From Marinomonas sp. UCMA 3892 (GTDB lineage: Bacteria; Pseudomonadota; Gammaproteobacteria; Pseudomonadales; Marinomonadaceae), in the NCBI RefSeq assembly GCF_012726345.1, contig NZ_PTXN01000001.1, forward strand, positions 124,001 through 188,000: a stretch of 64,000 bases of DNA, read 5' to 3'. Numbering within the stretch: the first letter of the stretch is position 1; every line of letters begins with the position of its first letter. Positions 24,755 through 34,023 of the stretch are shown in pieces. The notes under the pieces are model-generated. The model was not told where the DNA came from and searched no databases. It saw nothing but the letters and a program-made list of their open reading frames with translations. The translations under genes and the position numbers were made by a program.

Positions 24755-26191
24755 ATGAAACAAGAATTTGAGCAAAGTCCTAAATTAGCGAATAGGGATC
24801 TGCTGCCAGAGAAAGATCAGAAATGGGGTTGGTATAGCATCTTCGCTTTTTGGATGTCAGACGTTCATAGTGTGGGTGGATATGTGTTTGCTGCCAGCTT
24901 GTTTGCACTGGGTCTAAATGGTATTCAAGTGTTTATTAGCTTGTTATTGGGCATTTCTATTGTGTTGGTGTTTGCCAACTTGATGGGTAAACCGGGACAA
25001 AAAGCAGGCGTGCCGTTTCCTGTGGTGGCACGAATGTCTTTTGGTGTGTTCGGTGCCAATATTCCAGCCATCATTCGTGGCTTGATCGCGGTCGTTTGGT
25101 ACGGTATTCAAACCTTTCTGGCGTCTAGCTCCTTCATTATTCTGTTGTTGTATTTTTTTCCTGGTATGGCATCTCTTGCAGATCAATCTTTCATCGGTCT
25201 TTCATATCTTGGCTGGATTGGTTTCACGGCAATGTGGGTTGTACAGGGAATCGTCTTCATGTTTGGCATGGACATGATTCGTAAGGTAATCGATTGGTCA
25301 GGCCCTGCTATCTATGTCGCTATGTTTGCATTGTGTATTTATATGGTGGATCGAGCGGGTTGGGAAAATATCAGCTTTAATTTGAGCTCAAATAACCTGA
25401 CAGGCATGGATGTGATTGTGCAGATGTTTATTGCAATCGCGCTAGTAGCGGGTTATTTCGCTGGCCCAACGCTGAACTTTAGTGATTTTTCACGTTATTG
25501 CGGCAGTTATAAAAAATTAAAACTGGGTAACCTATTGGGCTTGCCACTTAATTTTGTCTTGTTTTCTTTGTTTAGTGTGGTGATTGTGTCGGCTTCTATC
25601 CCCGTATTTGGTGAGATGATTACCGACCCTGTGGAAACGGTGAAACGTCTCGATTCTGGATTTATTACGGTACTTGGTGCGTTAACTTTTATTTTTGCTA
25701 CCGTGGGGATTAATATCGTCGCGAACTTTGTGGCGCCAGCGTTTGATTTCTCCAACGTATCACCACAGAAAATCAGCTTTAAAGCGGGTGGTTTTATTGC
25801 TGCGTTTGGTTCTGTTTTGCTAACGCCTTGGAATTTATTCAATAATCCAGAAGTAATTCACTACACAGTGGACGTTTTGGGCGCGATGATTGGGCCTTTG
25901 TACGGGATTATTATTGTCGATTATTTCTTTATCAAAAAAGGCCATATTGATATTCCTGCTTTGTATACAGAATCGCCAAAAGGCTGTTATTGGTATGAAA
26001 ACGGAGTGAATAAGAAAAGTGTATATGCCTTGCTGATTGCGGGTGCAGTATCTATTCTAGCGACCTTCGTCTTCAGTGCCTTGGCAAACTACGCCATCTT
26101 TATTGGTGGTATCGTGGCGGCATTGTCTTATCGTTACATGATGGAGCCAGAGCGTCTTGCTTTGCAAAGTATGAGTCTTGCTAAGCCGTAA
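24755..26191 (+). CDS. NCS1-family allantoin/nucleobase permease
   Basis: Starting at the ATG at 24755 (AAAGGAACG ribosome site) gives 478 residues. NCS1 features are the entry motif NRDLLPEKDQKWGWYSIFAFWMSDVHSVGGYVFAASLFALG, then GIPFPVVARMSFGVFGANIPA-type sequence (here GVPFPVVARMSFGVFGANIPAI) and the long NFSDFSRYC loop, with about twelve helices. The frame extends upstream of this start through the operator region, which is unlikely to be coding. Divergence from the allantoin regulator identifies allantoin as the probable substrate (PucI/HpxC/AllP role); hydantoin or a nucleobase is possible. Confidence 0.88.
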   Translation: MKQEFEQSPKLANRDLLPEKDQKWGWYSIFAFWMSDVHSVGGYVFAASLFALGLNGIQVFISLLLGISIVLVFANLMGKPGQKAGVPFPVVARMSFGVFGANIPAIIRGLIAVVWYGIQTFLASSSFIILLLYFFPGMASLADQSFIGLSYLGWIGFTAMWVVQGIVFMFGMDMIRKVIDWSGPAIYVAMFALCIYMVDRAGWENISFNLSSNNLTGMDVIVQMFIAIALVAGYFAGPTLNFSDFSRYCGSYKKLKLGNLLGLPLNFVLFSLFSVVIVSASIPVFGEMITDPVETVKRLDSGFITVLGALTFIFATVGINIVANFVAPAFDFSNVSPQKISFKAGGFIAAFGSVLLTPWNLFNNPEVIHYTVDVLGAMIGPLYGIIIVDYFFIKKGHIDIPALYTESPKGCYWYENGVNKKSVYALLIAGAVSILATFVFSALANYAIFIGGIVAALSYRYMMEPERLALQSMSLAKP

Positions 26192-26213
26192 TCAGTTTAC
26201 GGATAACATCTAG

Positions 26214-26260
26214 AAAACCAAAAGCCTCGCTTCGAGAAAAGCGGGACTTTTGGTTTTTTT
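26214..26260. terminator. Bidirectional terminator between the permease and IclR genes
   Basis: AAAACCAAAAG (26214-26224) pairs perfectly with CTTTTGGTTTT (26247-26257), with an inner GC-containing stem, and is followed by T residues on the + strand. It overlaps the end of the convergent IclR gene. Confidence 0.8.
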
Positions 26261-26993
26261 AATTAGCGCATCTTTCAATAGCTGAGGCGGCTTGTTTTAA
26301 GTGTTCTACGAGTACGACAAGACTGGTGGGCTCAAACTCACTGGCCGTGCCAAGGAAGGCAACACTGCCAATAATTTCGTTGTTTTCTAGGTTGAATATC
26401 GGTGCAGCGATACCGGTTAAGCTAAGGTTGTTGAGTTCATTGTGGGTTACGCAAAAGCCGTTTCTACGAATTCTTTTTGTTTCGGTGTTAAATTGATCCC
26501 ATGTCATGTCATAGTCTTCATTTTGAGCAATGTGCTCATCATAGATTTTTTTAAGGCGAAATGCTTTTTGATTTGCTACTAAGACTTTAGATTGTGCTCC
26601 TTTAAAGATGGGAAGAGCGCGGCCACGACCAAAGGCTAAAGTATACTCTTTATTGTCAGATTCGATATGTGTATTGATAATATGACCATCGCAAAACATG
26701 CTCATATACACGGTAAGCTCCGTGCTTTTAGAGAGTTGAGCCATGATTTCATGACCCTGTGAAATGATTGGATTGTATTGCCTCATCATCCAGTCAAGCT
26801 CAATGATTTTAGGGCCTAATGTGTAATTCTTGTCAAAACGAGTTAGTAAGCCTGCGTCACACAATTCTCTTACATAACGGTAAGCCGTTGCTCGGGAAAG
26901 CGACAGCTTTTTAGCAATATCATCTACGTTGATCACTAGAGAGTCTGGTCCAAAAATGTTCAGGACATTAAGCATTTTATTGAGACTGGTCAC
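26259..26993 (-). CDS. IclR-family transcriptional regulator
   Basis: A 244-residue IclR regulator. The winged HTH is near residues 5-60 (VINVDDIAKKLSLSRATAYRYVRELCDAGLLTRFDKNYTLG) and the C-terminal GAF-like effector domain contains GRGRALPIFKGAQSKVLVA, RRNGFCVTHNELNNLSLTGIAAPIF and a final IGSVAFLG. Its target is not clear: it neighbours the allantoin permease (convergent) and the porin (same strand, downstream end facing away). Control of a ureide or porin gene is a guess. Confidence 0.88.
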   Translation of the reverse strand: MTSLNKMLNVLNIFGPDSLVINVDDIAKKLSLSRATAYRYVRELCDAGLLTRFDKNYTLGPKIIELDWMMRQYNPIISQGHEIMAQLSKSTELTVYMSMFCDGHIINTHIESDNKEYTLAFGRGRALPIFKGAQSKVLVANQKAFRLKKIYDEHIAQNEDYDMTWDQFNTETKRIRRNGFCVTHNELNNLSLTGIAAPIFNLENNEIIGSVAFLGTASEFEPTSLVVLVEHLKQAASAIERCAN

Positions 26994-27303
26994 TTTAACC
27001 TCTTATTTAAAAGTTATTCCATATTAAGTGTTGGTGTATCAGTCATACGGATTTTAGGTATTGTACACATGTTTTAATGGGGTAAATGAGAGTTTTTGGA
27101 TTTTGACAACGTCTTATCTTAAAGACCAATTTGTCGGTGTTTTTTTGGGGATGATCTAGTGTTGAGGTGAAAGCCTGTATTTAAGATGTAGCAGCGTGTT
27201 TTTCGATATCAAGATAGTAATGTAGTCAAAGTTATTGGACGGAAAGTTAAACTAAGAAAAAAGGCTAGATGAGTCTATTTTTAGCTGAGATCGAACCAAA
27301 CAT
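26994..27303. other. Gene-free interval between the IclR and porin genes
   Basis: An AT-rich interval of about 310 bases. It must hold the IclR gene promoter, reading leftward. I see no coding frame, no repeat of the local families and no convincing operator; TTGTACAC near 27061 only loosely resembles the GntR sites. Confidence 0.5.
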
Positions 27304-27344
27304 ATAATAAAACGACGACCTGAAAAGGGGAACAGGCCGTCGTT
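27304..27344 (-). terminator. Terminator of the porin gene
   Basis: AACGACGACCTG (27311-27322) and CAGGCCGTCGTT (27333-27344) form a stem with one internal mismatch. On the minus strand it is followed by TTTTATTA. It lies 24 nt beyond the porin stop. Confidence 0.8.
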
Positions 27345-27367
27345 GTCGAACTCGCTATGTTAATGCG

Positions 27368-28678
27368 TTAGAAAGGCATAATCGCGATAATTTGCATATA
27401 CGTGTTTGTATTGGTATTTCCTTGCTTACTATCGTATTTAGGTGTGTAAAAACCTACCAATGGAGACACAATAAGATGTTCGTTGACTACCCATTCCGCC
27501 CAAATATCTAACTCTTGAGCATCATTTTTCTTGCCTTCAGCTGTTTTATTTTTTGAAATATCAAAATAAGCAGCACCTACGCTTAGCATCTCAGTGGGGG
27601 TTGCTTTGATGCTAATAGACTGAATGTCTGAGGCAATAGTGCTTCCAGATGTCCCGGCGTAGTTTGCAGCGACCTCACCTTGGAACCAGGTTCCATAACC
27701 ACGGCTGAAGCCATAGAACAATGGATCATAGCCCTCGTCATATCGAGTAAAGCGATAATTCACACTTGGAGACCATGTTGTGTCAGCAAATGTCCAACCT
27801 GCTTCGGCATACCATGCGTTGGCATCTTTAGAGTTGTCACCTTGTGTTTGTTTCACATACTCAGAGGATAGGAATAAGTTCTCGACTCCTGCATTACCTT
27901 GGAAGCGCACACTCATGGTTTTTTGACCATCACGCTTCTCTAAGCCAAAGAAGTTGGCTTCTTTCGCATCGACGCTTAGACCTTGGTTATATAAAAAACC
28001 AACAACACCGTATTGGTTGTTGTTCTCAATATTGATTCCTGCCATTTCTGTACTGGCTTGTCCTGCATTATCAGATTGCAACCAATAAACATCAGAGCGC
28101 CATCCCTCATCTCCACCTACTCGAAGAATCGCAGTATTACTAAATGCTTTACGTGGAGCGAACCAAAGTCCGCCGCCGCGATTGAGGGTTATTCCAGCGG
28201 CACCTGGAACAGAGTCTAAGCCGCTACCAAGGTTTAAAGCATCGCCATTGATAATAAAGCCATCTCCGACACGGAATGATTGGCGACCAACGGATAATTC
28301 AAACTGACCAGTTCGATAGCCTATGAATAGCTCTTCAAGTTTGGTTTTTCTTTCATCCCCAGTGGTGGCACCACCTGCATCGCCATCACCCCATGTACCA
28401 CTAGAAAGCGCACTTACTGATCCAAACAGTTCGCCATCATTGAGCGTTTTATCACCTGTTAGGCCGTATTTTATATAGCCTTCTTGCCAAGAAGGTGAGC
28501 TCTTGCTGTTGCCATAAGTTTCCTGACTTTTAAAGGCGCCAATGGCTGCTTCACCAGTGAAGGTTACGTGTGAATCTTCATTGTCAGTAATTGAGTAAGC
28601 TTGAGCGGCGCTAGTGACGCCAGCTAATGCCGCACAAACACACATGTTTAAAGTATTTCTTTTGAGCAATATTTTCAT
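27368..28678 (-). CDS. Outer-membrane porin, alginate-export/AlgE-like barrel
   Basis: A 436-residue protein with a signal peptide (MKILLKRNTLNMCVCAALAG...AQA) and a C-terminal phenylalanine, as expected for an outer-membrane barrel. Alternating aromatic/polar strands run throughout. FELSVGRQSFRVGDGFIINGD and YRFTRYDEGYDPLFYGFSRGYGTWFQGE resemble the alginate-export (AlgE-like) porin family. The ribosome site AAAAGGA lies before CCCCCCATG. It is monocistronic. It may admit a substrate for the neighbouring allantoin or ethanolamine systems, but nothing in the sequence shows which. Confidence 0.78.
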   Translation of the reverse strand: MKILLKRNTLNMCVCAALAGVTSAAQAYSITDNEDSHVTFTGEAAIGAFKSQETYGNSKSSPSWQEGYIKYGLTGDKTLNDGELFGSVSALSSGTWGDGDAGGATTGDERKTKLEELFIGYRTGQFELSVGRQSFRVGDGFIINGDALNLGSGLDSVPGAAGITLNRGGGLWFAPRKAFSNTAILRVGGDEGWRSDVYWLQSDNAGQASTEMAGINIENNNQYGVVGFLYNQGLSVDAKEANFFGLEKRDGQKTMSVRFQGNAGVENLFLSSEYVKQTQGDNSKDANAWYAEAGWTFADTTWSPSVNYRFTRYDEGYDPLFYGFSRGYGTWFQGEVAANYAGTSGSTIASDIQSISIKATPTEMLSVGAAYFDISKNKTAEGKKNDAQELDIWAEWVVNEHLIVSPLVGFYTPKYDSKQGNTNTNTYMQIIAIMPF

Positions 28679-28883
28679 GGGGGGTCCTTTTGTTCTTCGC
28701 TGATTATTATAAGAAACGCAGTGCTTTACGTAAGAAAATAGATAGAAATGAGGAATGATTCAATAAAAATTATCACCATGTGATATTTTTTATGTTTTTT
28801 TTTACAATTTTTGCTTCCTTACAAAGCTCAGGATGAGAAAGCAGAATGCGTTTGGGTTGCTTCTTTCTAGAGGGGGGCTAAGT

Positions 28884-28914
28884 AAAAAGCCCCGCATTTT
28901 TCAATGCAGGGCTT
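28884..28914 (-). terminator. Terminator of the ethanolamine operon
   Basis: On the minus strand, AAGCCCTGCATT pairs with AATGCGGGGCTT (28887-28914, one mismatch) and is followed by a five-T run (A run at 28884-28888). It lies 28 nt beyond the eat stop. Confidence 0.8.
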
Positions 28915-28942
28915 CGGTTTGTTAGCAATTTATTCAGAGGAG

Positions 28943-30349
28943 TTAAGGTGAAGTAGCGAGATCCGCTTCAGCCGCAGCCAGCATGTCAAATTCTTCTTCT
29001 GGCGTTTTCGCCACAAGGCGATTTTTGCTGTACAAGAAGTAATAAGCCGCACCAATTACGAACAAGACAAGTGTGTAGTTAAACGCGCGTGGATCGTATG
29101 CATAGACACCAGTTAGCGCCAATAAAGACAAAGCCAAAGCCACAGACGAAGTGAAGATACCGCCTGGTGTTTTATATGGACGATGTAAGTCTGGTTGCTT
29201 GATGCGAAGCAATATGTGGCTAAGTGCCATCAAAGCATAAGACACAGTCGCGCCAACTACCGCCATTGCCAACATCAGATCGCCTTCACCAGTCAAAGAA
29301 GCAAGGAAGCCCAAAATACCAGGTACAATCAGAGCTCTAGAAGGTACTTTGCGTTTATCAGTAACAGACAAGCTTTGTGGCAGGTAACCAGCGCGGGACA
29401 AGGCAAATACCAGACGGCTGTAACCGTAGATAATTGAGAAGAAGGATGCAATTAAGCCAGCAAGACCCAATACGTTTACTGTGGTTGCTAAAGATCCGTG
29501 ACCTGCGAAGTTTAAGGCATCGACCAAAGGAACGGCACTCTTACCCATAGCGTCTGCACCAGCCGCACCGGCCAATAAGAATACAACCAACACCGCCGTG
29601 AAAAGTAAGAAAATCATTGCGCCGATAATGCCTTTAGGCACATCTTTCGCTGGATCTTTCGCTTCTTCTGCCGCTAAAGGCACACCTTCAACGGCTAAGA
29701 ACAACCACATACCAAATGGTAGAGCTGCCCAAACGCCATACCAACCCATTGGCATAAATTCAGACGCGCCAGCGGCATCGGTTACAGCCACATCAAATAA
29801 ACGACTAGTATCGAAGTCCCCAATCAAAGCAACAGCCGTTGCCAAAATAGCAATCACGGCCAAGCCACTGATAACCATCATGACCTTAAGCGCTTCACCC
29901 GCTCCCGCTAAGTGAATGCCGATAAAGACAATATAAAAGGCGGCATAAACCCAAGGCCCGTTAAAGCCTAATAGCGCTTCTACAGCAGAGCCGATGAAAA
30001 TCACAATGGCCGCAGGCGCCAATGCGTATTCAATTAACACCGCTAGCCCAGTTAAAAAACCACCAGTAGGTCCCATCGCTTGACGAGCAAAACTATAACC
30101 ACCGCCTGCAGCAGGAATAGCCGCCGACATTTCCGCTAAAGATAAAACCAGCGTCAGGTACATGATTGCCATTAAACCTGCGGCAATGGCAAAACCGCCC
30201 CAGCCAGCTTCAGCGATACCAAAGTTCCAGCCTGCGAAGTCGCCAGAGATAACGTAAGATACGCCCAAACCCGCGAGCAGAATCCAGCCAGCGGAGCCTC
30301 TTTTTAGCTGGCGTTTCGCCAGATATTCTTTATTGATTTGATCAGACAT
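28943..30349 (-). CDS. eat: Ethanolamine permease (Eat, APC superfamily)
   Basis: A 468-residue inner-membrane transporter. The N-terminus KRGSAGWILLAGLGVSYVISGDFAGWNFGIAEAGWGGFAIA is characteristic of the proteobacterial ethanolamine permease, followed by GGGYSFARQAMGP and VEGVPLAAEEAKDPAKDVPKG. It lies 137 nt downstream of eutC on the same strand, so it is probably co-transcribed with eutBC and supplies their substrate. The AAAAGGAAACTAAA leader gives a good ribosome site. Confidence 0.93.
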   Translation of the reverse strand: MSDQINKEYLAKRQLKRGSAGWILLAGLGVSYVISGDFAGWNFGIAEAGWGGFAIAAGLMAIMYLTLVLSLAEMSAAIPAAGGGYSFARQAMGPTGGFLTGLAVLIEYALAPAAIVIFIGSAVEALLGFNGPWVYAAFYIVFIGIHLAGAGEALKVMMVISGLAVIAILATAVALIGDFDTSRLFDVAVTDAAGASEFMPMGWYGVWAALPFGMWLFLAVEGVPLAAEEAKDPAKDVPKGIIGAMIFLLFTAVLVVFLLAGAAGADAMGKSAVPLVDALNFAGHGSLATTVNVLGLAGLIASFFSIIYGYSRLVFALSRAGYLPQSLSVTDKRKVPSRALIVPGILGFLASLTGEGDLMLAMAVVGATVSYALMALSHILLRIKQPDLHRPYKTPGGIFTSSVALALSLLALTGVYAYDPRAFNYTLVLFVIGAAYYFLYSKNRLVAKTPEEEFDMLAAAEADLATSP

Positions 30350-30486
30350 TTTAGTTTCCTTTTGTTCCAGTTGTGCTCTATACGTTGAGTTTTAAACCGT
30401 CATTTTTTGCCCAGTGGGCTTATAGTTTTCTTGTGTTTTTTCTTGAACGTCTTCGTGCGTTTTGTTTTTTCTTATCTTTTTTCGTA

Positions 30487-31353
30487 TTAGGAGATGAGGA
30501 AGTTTTTTGACTCCTTTGAAGTGTCTACGATTAAGTCATCGTCTGATCTGTCTTTGAGCTTTACGCCAGACAGCTTCAGGGTTCGTGCTTCTTTTAATAG
30601 ATAAAAGGCTTTACGTGCGGCTTCTTGGTAAACCAAGCCCGCTGGGCGAACGTTGGAAATGCAGTTACGGTAGGCATCTGTTAGGCCGACTTTGCCGCCC
30701 CAAGTCAGGTACAAACCTAAGCTATCGGGCGAGCTCAACCCAGGGCGCTCACCGATCAATACCAAGACGCATTTGGCATTTAGGCGCTCACAAACATCAT
30801 CACCAATTGCCACGCGGCCTTGCTTTACAAAACAAACAGGCGCGAGGTTCCAGCCGTTTATATGGCTAGAAAGTGCTTGTAAAAACGGTAAGGTATTTTG
30901 TTCAACCGCCAGAGAGGACAAACCATCCACCACGACAATGGCAAGGTCATAGTCTTGCGAAGTAGAAACTCTGTGCTCGTCTAGTTTATTGGCAGATTCG
31001 TCATCCAATCTGCGACCGTAATCTGGACGCTGCAAATAGGTTGCGCGGTCCGTCGCGCGACTGTGCAACAGTAGGGGGGCACAGTGCTTTGTCCAATCTT
31101 TCGCCCAGTCTTGTTCTATCATAGCCTTCGACAAAGCATCGGTGTCGAGTTGCGTGTGTACCGCATCAATAGCCTGAGCATGGGCAAGCTGAAAGGCCAA
31201 TAAATGTTTGGTTGGTACACTGACACCAGAACGTCCCAAACCAACGCGCGCGTCGGTAAAGGCATTGAGCTTGCTCCATGCGTTCTCTGTTACTGGCTCT
31301 GCATGAGGGTGTGTTGGGAAAGACTTGTCTGAATGAGTGGTGTCTTGGCTCAT
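30487..31353 (-). CDS. eutC: Ethanolamine ammonia-lyase small subunit
   Basis: A 288-residue EutC. Recognisable segments are WSKLNAFTDARVGLGRSGVSVPTKHLLAFQLAHAQAIDAVH, RPDYGRRLDDES, DLAIVVVDGLSSLAVE and LVLIGERPGLSSPDSLGLYLTWGGKVG with CISNVRPAGL. Together with EutB it forms the adenosylcobalamin-dependent lyase giving acetaldehyde and ammonia. Its ATG overlaps the eutB stop by 4 bp. The N-terminus lacks the microcompartment-targeting peptide of enteric EutC, which fits the absence of shell genes here. Confidence 0.94.
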   Translation of the reverse strand: MSQDTTHSDKSFPTHPHAEPVTENAWSKLNAFTDARVGLGRSGVSVPTKHLLAFQLAHAQAIDAVHTQLDTDALSKAMIEQDWAKDWTKHCAPLLLHSRATDRATYLQRPDYGRRLDDESANKLDEHRVSTSQDYDLAIVVVDGLSSLAVEQNTLPFLQALSSHINGWNLAPVCFVKQGRVAIGDDVCERLNAKCVLVLIGERPGLSSPDSLGLYLTWGGKVGLTDAYRNCISNVRPAGLVYQEAARKAFYLLKEARTLKLSGVKLKDRSDDDLIVDTSKESKNFLIS

Positions 31354-32771
31354 GACTTGCCTCCAATCATCTTATGCAGTGATTTATGAAATGCATCTGG
31401 TAGCTGGTGGTTGAGGGTAAATTGCTCGTTATTTTTGAAGATTTCCATTTTAGCTAACCAAAGGTCAAACTCCGGCGCAGGTTTTAACCCCAACACTCGG
31501 CGAGCGTACAAGGCGTCATGAAACGAGGTGGTCTGGTAGTTCAGCATGATGTCGTCGGAACCGGGGATGCCCATAACAAAAGTACAACCCGCGACACCTA
31601 AAAGTGTCAGTAAGTTATCCATGTCATTTTGATCGGCTTCCGCGTGGTTGGTGTAACACACGTCGCAACCCATAGGTAAGCCAAGTAACTTGCCGCAGAA
31701 GTGATCTTCCAAACCCGCGCGGGTGATTTCTTTGCCATCGTATAAATATTCTGGACCGATAAACCCAACCACGGTGTTAACCAGCAATGGATTAAACTTA
31801 CGTGCCACCGCATAGGCCCGTGCTTCGCAAGTTTGCTGATCTAAACCATGATTAGCATTGGCGGATAAAGCGCTGCCTTGGCCTGTCTCAAAGTACATGA
31901 CGTTATTACCAACCGTGCCACGATTCAGCGACAAGGCTGCTGCTTGGGCTTCGGCCAGTGTGGCGAGGTTAAAACCAAAGCTGTCGTTGGTTGCTTGGGT
32001 GCCGCCTATGGATTGAAAGACCAAATCCACTGGCGCGCCTTGTTCAATGCATTCGATGGTGTTGGTCACGTGAGTGAGCACACAGGATTGAGTCGGGATT
32101 TCATAATGCTGGATGACTTCGTCCATCATCTTGATCAAGCGTGTGGCTTGCTGCACGTTGTCCGTGGCAGGGTTAATACCAATCACAGCGTCGCCATTGG
32201 CGTAGAGCAAACCGTCCAACATGCTGGCGGCGATGCCAGTTAAATCGTCCGTTGGATGGTTAGGTTGTAATCGCGTCGATAAATGTCCTGGTAAGCCAAT
32301 AGTGTTACGAAACGCGGTTTTTACATGGCACTTTTTCGCAACTAAGATCAAATCCTGATTACGCATAATCTTACTGACCGCTGCCGCCATTTCCGGTGTG
32401 ACACCGGGACGAATCTGAATAAGCACCTCGCTGGAGGCAAGGTCGCTTAACAACCAATCACGAAAGCCACCTACGGTAAGGTGTGAAATCAAAGAAAAAG
32501 CGCTTTTGTCATGATCGTCTAATATTAGTCGGGTAATTTCATCTTCTTCATAGGGAACGAGGGCTTGCTCAAGAAAAAGGCACAGTGGTACATCGGCAAG
32601 CGTCATCTGCGCGATGGCGCGTTCTTCGGCGCTTTGGGCCGCAACACCGGCTAAGCGATCCCCCGAACGTGCGGGTGTTGCTTTCGCCATTAAATCGGCA
32701 AGATCGACAAAGCCGAAGGTGCGTTCGCCTACTGTGTTCTTAAACTGAAAAGTCGAATTTGGCTTGCTCAT
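31350..32771 (-). CDS. eutB: Ethanolamine ammonia-lyase large subunit
   Basis: A 473-residue EutB with the start taken at 32771 (MSKPNSTFQFKNTVGERTFGF), which has a GAG-type ribosome site; the longer frame adds an unlikely 28-residue extension. Diagnostic stretches include KATPARSGDRLAGVAA, GLPGHLSTRLQPNHPTDDL, NGDAVIGINPATD, GTQATNDSFGFN and MYFETGQGSALSANANHG. It holds the active site and binds adenosylcobalamin jointly with EutC. First gene of the eutB-eutC-eat unit, divergent from the AraC regulator. Confidence 0.95.
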   Translation of the reverse strand: MSKPNSTFQFKNTVGERTFGFVDLADLMAKATPARSGDRLAGVAAQSAEERAIAQMTLADVPLCLFLEQALVPYEEDEITRLILDDHDKSAFSLISHLTVGGFRDWLLSDLASSEVLIQIRPGVTPEMAAAVSKIMRNQDLILVAKKCHVKTAFRNTIGLPGHLSTRLQPNHPTDDLTGIAASMLDGLLYANGDAVIGINPATDNVQQATRLIKMMDEVIQHYEIPTQSCVLTHVTNTIECIEQGAPVDLVFQSIGGTQATNDSFGFNLATLAEAQAAALSLNRGTVGNNVMYFETGQGSALSANANHGLDQQTCEARAYAVARKFNPLLVNTVVGFIGPEYLYDGKEITRAGLEDHFCGKLLGLPMGCDVCYTNHAEADQNDMDNLLTLLGVAGCTFVMGIPGSDDIMLNYQTTSFHDALYARRVLGLKPAPEFDLWLAKMEIFKNNEQFTLNHQLPDAFHKSLHKMIGGKS

Positions 32772-32998
32772 AATTATCTCACGCGCTTTACTGACATGGT
32801 GTTGGTTCAAAAAAGCAAACAAGAAAAGGGTGTAAATCTTGCATAGTTTGAACATATATAACGTTAGTTAACATTACGGAAATCCATAAACCGACGTTAT
32901 CGAATAATGGCAAAAATATTAATGTCTATATATTTCAATTAGTTAGATTTTTATTAAATAAACATTTAATAAAAATCGATATATAGCGGGATGAAGAT

Positions 32999-33976
32999 AT
33001 GTCGTTAAACCTCAAAAGCGCACCAAAAGAGGGCTTTCCCCCTCACATATCGAAAGTTAGATTGTCGGAAGCTCACGATGCCGATTTGCATGCGAGTAAT
33101 TTGACCAACTGGCAGCAAGAGTACGACCAAATCAGCCGTGGAAGTTTTTACGGCCGTATTGTCGAGTTGCCTTTTGATGGTTTGCAGGTGTTTTGTGAAC
33201 ACACCAGCCAAGCCTTGCAGCAAAAATGCGTCGTTTGGCCGGACTCTGTTTGGCTGGGGATTCCTCTTGTTGATCAAGAAGAGAGTCGCATCAACGGCTT
33301 AACCATCAATCCCAATAATATTATGTGCCGTCCAGGTGATTGTGATTTTCAGCTATCCACACCGCAGGATTATGATTTATATGGATTAGTGGTGGATCGA
33401 TCAAAGGTGATCAAAATGGCGGCGATTCACGGGGTGGATCTAAATTGGAAAGAACTCACCGAATGTGGCCGTCTTGGCGTACCCGATAAAACCTTAGAGG
33501 AAGCGCGCTTTGTGCTGGCACGTTTGTTGTCTTTGCAAAACAACACAACACCGCCACGCTTGCAGCAAGACATCGTTATGATGGCATTGCTTGAAGTGCT
33601 CAAAGTAGAAACCCCACAGCCAGCCAAAACACAAAGCTATTATCACCGTAAAAAAGTGGTCGATTGTGCCCGTCAGTTTTTGGATTATCATCTTGATGAA
33701 CCCTTTACCGTGACGCAATTGTGTGAAATAACCAACGTCAGCCGTCGCACTTTACAGTACAGTTTTGAAAGCATCCTCGGCGTCAGCCCGATTCAATACC
33801 TACGCATCAGCCGACTAAACGGCGTTCGCCGTTCCCTCGTCCAAGCCAAAGATGGTCAAGCCGTCAGCGACATCGCCGCCCAATGGGGATTTTGGCACCT
33901 CAGCCAATTTGCTAAAGACTACAAACAACTCTTTGGTGAACAGCCCTCAAAAACACTCACGGGGTTGAGTGGTTGA
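32999..33976 (+). CDS. AraC-family regulator of ethanolamine genes (EutR-type)
   Basis: A 325-residue regulator. The C-terminal AraC domain has FTVTQLCEITNVSRRTLQYSFESILGVSPIQYLRISRLNGVRR and SDIAAQWGFWHLSQFAKDYKQLFGEQPSKTL; the WGFWHLSQFAKDYK pattern is common to EutR and related regulators. The N-terminal region (WPDSVWLGIPL, YDLYGLVVDRS) is a sensor domain. It is divergent from eutB across a 227-bp AT-rich gap and should activate the operon, probably with ethanolamine and adenosylcobalamin as signals, as known for EutR. Confidence 0.85.
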   Translation: MSLNLKSAPKEGFPPHISKVRLSEAHDADLHASNLTNWQQEYDQISRGSFYGRIVELPFDGLQVFCEHTSQALQQKCVVWPDSVWLGIPLVDQEESRINGLTINPNNIMCRPGDCDFQLSTPQDYDLYGLVVDRSKVIKMAAIHGVDLNWKELTECGRLGVPDKTLEEARFVLARLLSLQNNTTPPRLQQDIVMMALLEVLKVETPQPAKTQSYYHRKKVVDCARQFLDYHLDEPFTVTQLCEITNVSRRTLQYSFESILGVSPIQYLRISRLNGVRRSLVQAKDGQAVSDIAAQWGFWHLSQFAKDYKQLFGEQPSKTLTGLSG

Positions 33977-34023
33977 TAGTCATGTAGACAGATGACAAAA
34001 GAAATGATTTTTCATCTGACCCT

